Below, one piece after another: positions 4,490-6,447 of a stretch of DNA of 6,447 nt. Origin of the DNA: an uncultured Spirochaetaceae bacterium (GTDB lineage: Bacteria; Spirochaetota; Spirochaetia; Treponematales; Treponemataceae); contig CADBUT010000042.1 of NCBI GenBank assembly GCA_902797925.1, forward strand, positions 1 to 6,447, written 5' to 3'. The notes beneath the pieces are model-generated. The model was not told the origin of the DNA, searched no databases, and worked only from the letters and a program-made list of their open reading frames with translations. The stretch's first letter is position 1. Each line of letters begins with the position of its first letter. A program made the position numbers and the translations under genes.

Positions 4490-6447
4490 ATGGCTTTTAA
4501 TATGAATGATGATTTTGATTCTGATGCCAATGAAAAAGAAGTTGAACAGTTCGGCATTTGGGTCAAAAAAGCCCCAGAAGATGTTGTAGACACACCTTCT
4601 GATGATAATATTCAAAATTCCCCTGATTCTTTAGAATCTGATGATTCATTCAATCAAAATGAGATTTCAGATTCATCTTTTTTGCAGGACTTACCGGAAC
4701 CTGACTTTGACGGTATTTCTGACCTTGATACAAACGAAAATATAACTGATACAGAGCAGATTACAGATTCAGATTTTTCACTTGATACTGAAACAACTGA
4801 TAACACAGAACTAATTGATAATTCAATTAATTCAGAGCCACCGGTATTTTCTGAGCCTGAACCGGCACCGGCTGCCGCTCCTGCTCCAGCCGAAGCTTCG
4901 TTTCAAGATTTTCAGGAAGAAGATTCTGCCGAAAACTGGGAACCGCTTGACGATGCGCCTAACTTCAATTATCCGTCTGTAGACAATATTACAGTTCCGC
5001 CTCTTGAAGAACCGTCTGAAACAGAGATTGAGAATTCATTGCAGTCTGCTGATGATGTCTCTGACCAGGAAGAAGAAGCTTTTGATGAGATTAACCTGAC
5101 TGAAGATTCATCTTTCGACAAGCTTGAAACAGCAATAACAGATACTTCAAATCAAGATGATGACATTCCAGATTTTGAAGCAGACGAAACGTTGGCAGAT
5201 GAAGCCGATTATGATAAGCCGATAAACTTAGACGACAGCTTTGATCTGCCGGATTTCGGCTCAACGCCAGAAACAGAAGATTATGGCAATTCTGAAAATG
5301 CTGAACCTATAGCTTTAACAGATGACTTGATGAATTTGCCCGATTTCGGTTCAACACCTGAAACAGAAGACTTCGGTATTGTTAAAAATATAGAAGAAAA
5401 CAGCGATTTTTCTCCTATTGAGCCTGAAGACAGTTCTCTTTCTGAAGCATCAGAAGATGCAGCTGGAACTGATTTGTCTGAAGAACCGGAAGCTTCTGAT
5501 AATATAGAAGCTGACATCTCTACAGAACTTCCGCCATTTGAAAGCATTTCAGGCGAAGATACAGCCGACTCTGTAACAGAGCCGGAACCGGCTGAAACAA
5601 AAGACGACTTTGACACAGCTTTTGATTCTGAAAGTATTTCAGAACCTTCAATTGATGGAATTGCTGCAGATGCCGGCGCATTCAGCGATGCAGCACAATT
5701 TGCTGATATAGAAGCCCCAGAAGCAAGCCCGGCTGCTGATGAAGCCCCTGCTGCCGAAGACAGTTTTGTCCCGCCGGAACCGCCGGAAAAAGACGGAAAT
5801 AACGAAACTGAAGAGCTTTCTCTAGATGATTTCTTAAGCGACAGCGGCGAAATTGACGTTTCTGATGAATTCGGCTTAAGTTCGGGCGATTCATCTGATG
5901 TTACAGATGATTTCTTGAGTGATCTTAATGCAGAATTCGGCGGTTCTTCAGAAAGCAAGTCAGATTTGATGGACGAAGAGCCGATTGATATAGACCTTGA
6001 GTTTGATGATAAATTTGCGGCTGAGGTACAGACTGATGCAAGCGAAAATATCGAAGATGAAAGCAACTTTGACGAATTCTTCAGTGATTCAGGCGAATCT
6101 TCTTCTGTAGAAGACAACTTTGACGATATGTTTGCAGCCATTCAAGATGAATCAGCACCTAATTCAAATGCTGCTGCTCCATCTGTTGATTCTTTAGCAG
6201 AATTTGATGAAGTTACTGAATTTGATGACTTCCTTTCATCTGACAGCGGTCCAGACATTGAAACAGAAAAAGCACACAGCAACAAAATCAATAAACAGAT
6301 TGATTACGATATTACTGTTTCTCAGGATGATGTAAACAAAACCAAGCAGACAACTGTTGAAGTCTCTGATGATTATGAAACATCTGAATCTATTCCGCTT
6401 TATGGCACAGAAACAGATGCAGACGGTAACAAAGTAGCATTTATTCC
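4490..6447 (+). CDS. Very acidic, repeat-bearing protein of unknown function (partial, runs off right edge)
   Basis: An open frame of 652 codons runs from a well-placed ATG to the window end with no stop. I do not recognise the family. There is no signal peptide or membrane segment in the visible part, so it is probably cytoplasmic. Asp, Glu, Ser, Pro, Ala and Phe dominate. I find no Arg and no Cys, and only about 16 Lys and one His, so most of it should be disordered with a very low pI. One more ordered island near the start reads VEQFGIWVKKAPEDV (18-32). A Pro/Ala linker spans 122-136. LPDFGSTPETED occurs at 253-264 and 283-294, DDFLSDSG-like motifs at 446-453, 473-478, 528-535 and 579-587, and FDDxFAA twice between 505 and 550. 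After about residue 590 Lys and beta-type residues increase, so a folded domain may begin and continue past the edge. A scaffold or interaction hub is only a guess. Confidence 0.85.
   Translation, partial: MAFNMNDDFDSDANEKEVEQFGIWVKKAPEDVVDTPSDDNIQNSPDSLESDDSFNQNEISDSSFLQDLPEPDFDGISDLDTNENITDTEQITDSDFSLDTETTDNTELIDNSINSEPPVFSEPEPAPAAAPAPAEASFQDFQEEDSAENWEPLDDAPNFNYPSVDNITVPPLEEPSETEIENSLQSADDVSDQEEEAFDEINLTEDSSFDKLETAITDTSNQDDDIPDFEADETLADEADYDKPINLDDSFDLPDFGSTPETEDYGNSENAEPIALTDDLMNLPDFGSTPETEDFGIVKNIEENSDFSPIEPEDSSLSEASEDAAGTDLSEEPEASDNIEADISTELPPFESISGEDTADSVTEPEPAETKDDFDTAFDSESISEPSIDGIAADAGAFSDAAQFADIEAPEASPAADEAPAAEDSFVPPEPPEKDGNNETEELSLDDFLSDSGEIDVSDEFGLSSGDSSDVTDDFLSDLNAEFGGSSESKSDLMDEEPIDIDLEFDDKFAAEVQTDASENIEDESNFDEFFSDSGESSSVEDNFDDMFAAIQDESAPNSNAAAPSVDSLAEFDEVTEFDDFLSSDSGPDIETEKAHSNKINKQIDYDITVSQDDVNKTKQTTVEVSDDYETSESIPLYGTETDADGNKVAFI

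Noticed and set aside
5281..6141. 286-residue Ser-rich open frame on the minus strand
   Set aside because: It is the mirror of the acidic gene: GAN codons read backwards give Ser-type codons and few stops. It has no ribosome site and no domain.

Overview
The window reads as chromosomal housekeeping DNA from a moderately AT-rich bacterium. My best guess is a Treponema-like spirochaete, based on the general look of the proteins and the FtsB-like/TsaC/SmpB/LepB/HemW set. No rRNA or species marker is present, so this is inference. I saw no tRNA, rRNA, CRISPR array, transposase or phage gene.

Left part (1-4248): every gene I accept here is on the minus strand, so transcription runs right to left. 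In that order: an FtsB/DivIC-like division protein (4248-3730) overlaps tsaC (tRNA t6A synthesis, 3755-3195) by 26 bases. Then come smpB (tmRNA partner, 3118-2651), a signal peptidase I (2496-1738), and hemW 9 bases further on (1728-511). At the left edge is the N-terminal part of an SGNH/GDSL-hydrolase-like gene (422 to edge). smpB, lepB and the SGNH-like gene each have a recognisable sigma70-type promoter. For smpB and lepB the -10 box lies so close to the ATG that the mRNA should be leaderless. The FtsB-like and TsaC genes look co-transcribed, as do LepB and HemW.

Middle (4249-4489): a 241-base AT-rich divergent intergenic region. It holds a candidate plus-strand promoter, a 2 x 9-base tandem repeat, a nested stem-loop and a perfect 9-bp dyad. 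If the promoter is real, these lie in or at the start of a leader of about 150 bases.

Right part (4490 to edge): one long plus-strand gene, open at the window end. Its 652 visible residues are extremely acidic, with no arginine and no cysteine that I can find. They look disordered and carry repeated short peptide motifs (LPDFGSTPETED twice, DDFLSDSG-like four times, FDDxFAA twice). I do not recognise its function.

Points most worth a second look are the signal peptidase with Arg where the catalytic Lys should be, the motif-bearing acidic protein and its structured leader, the leaderless smpB/lepB promoters, and a palindrome-bearing insertion of about 35 residues in HemW. I see no complete new multi-gene system.
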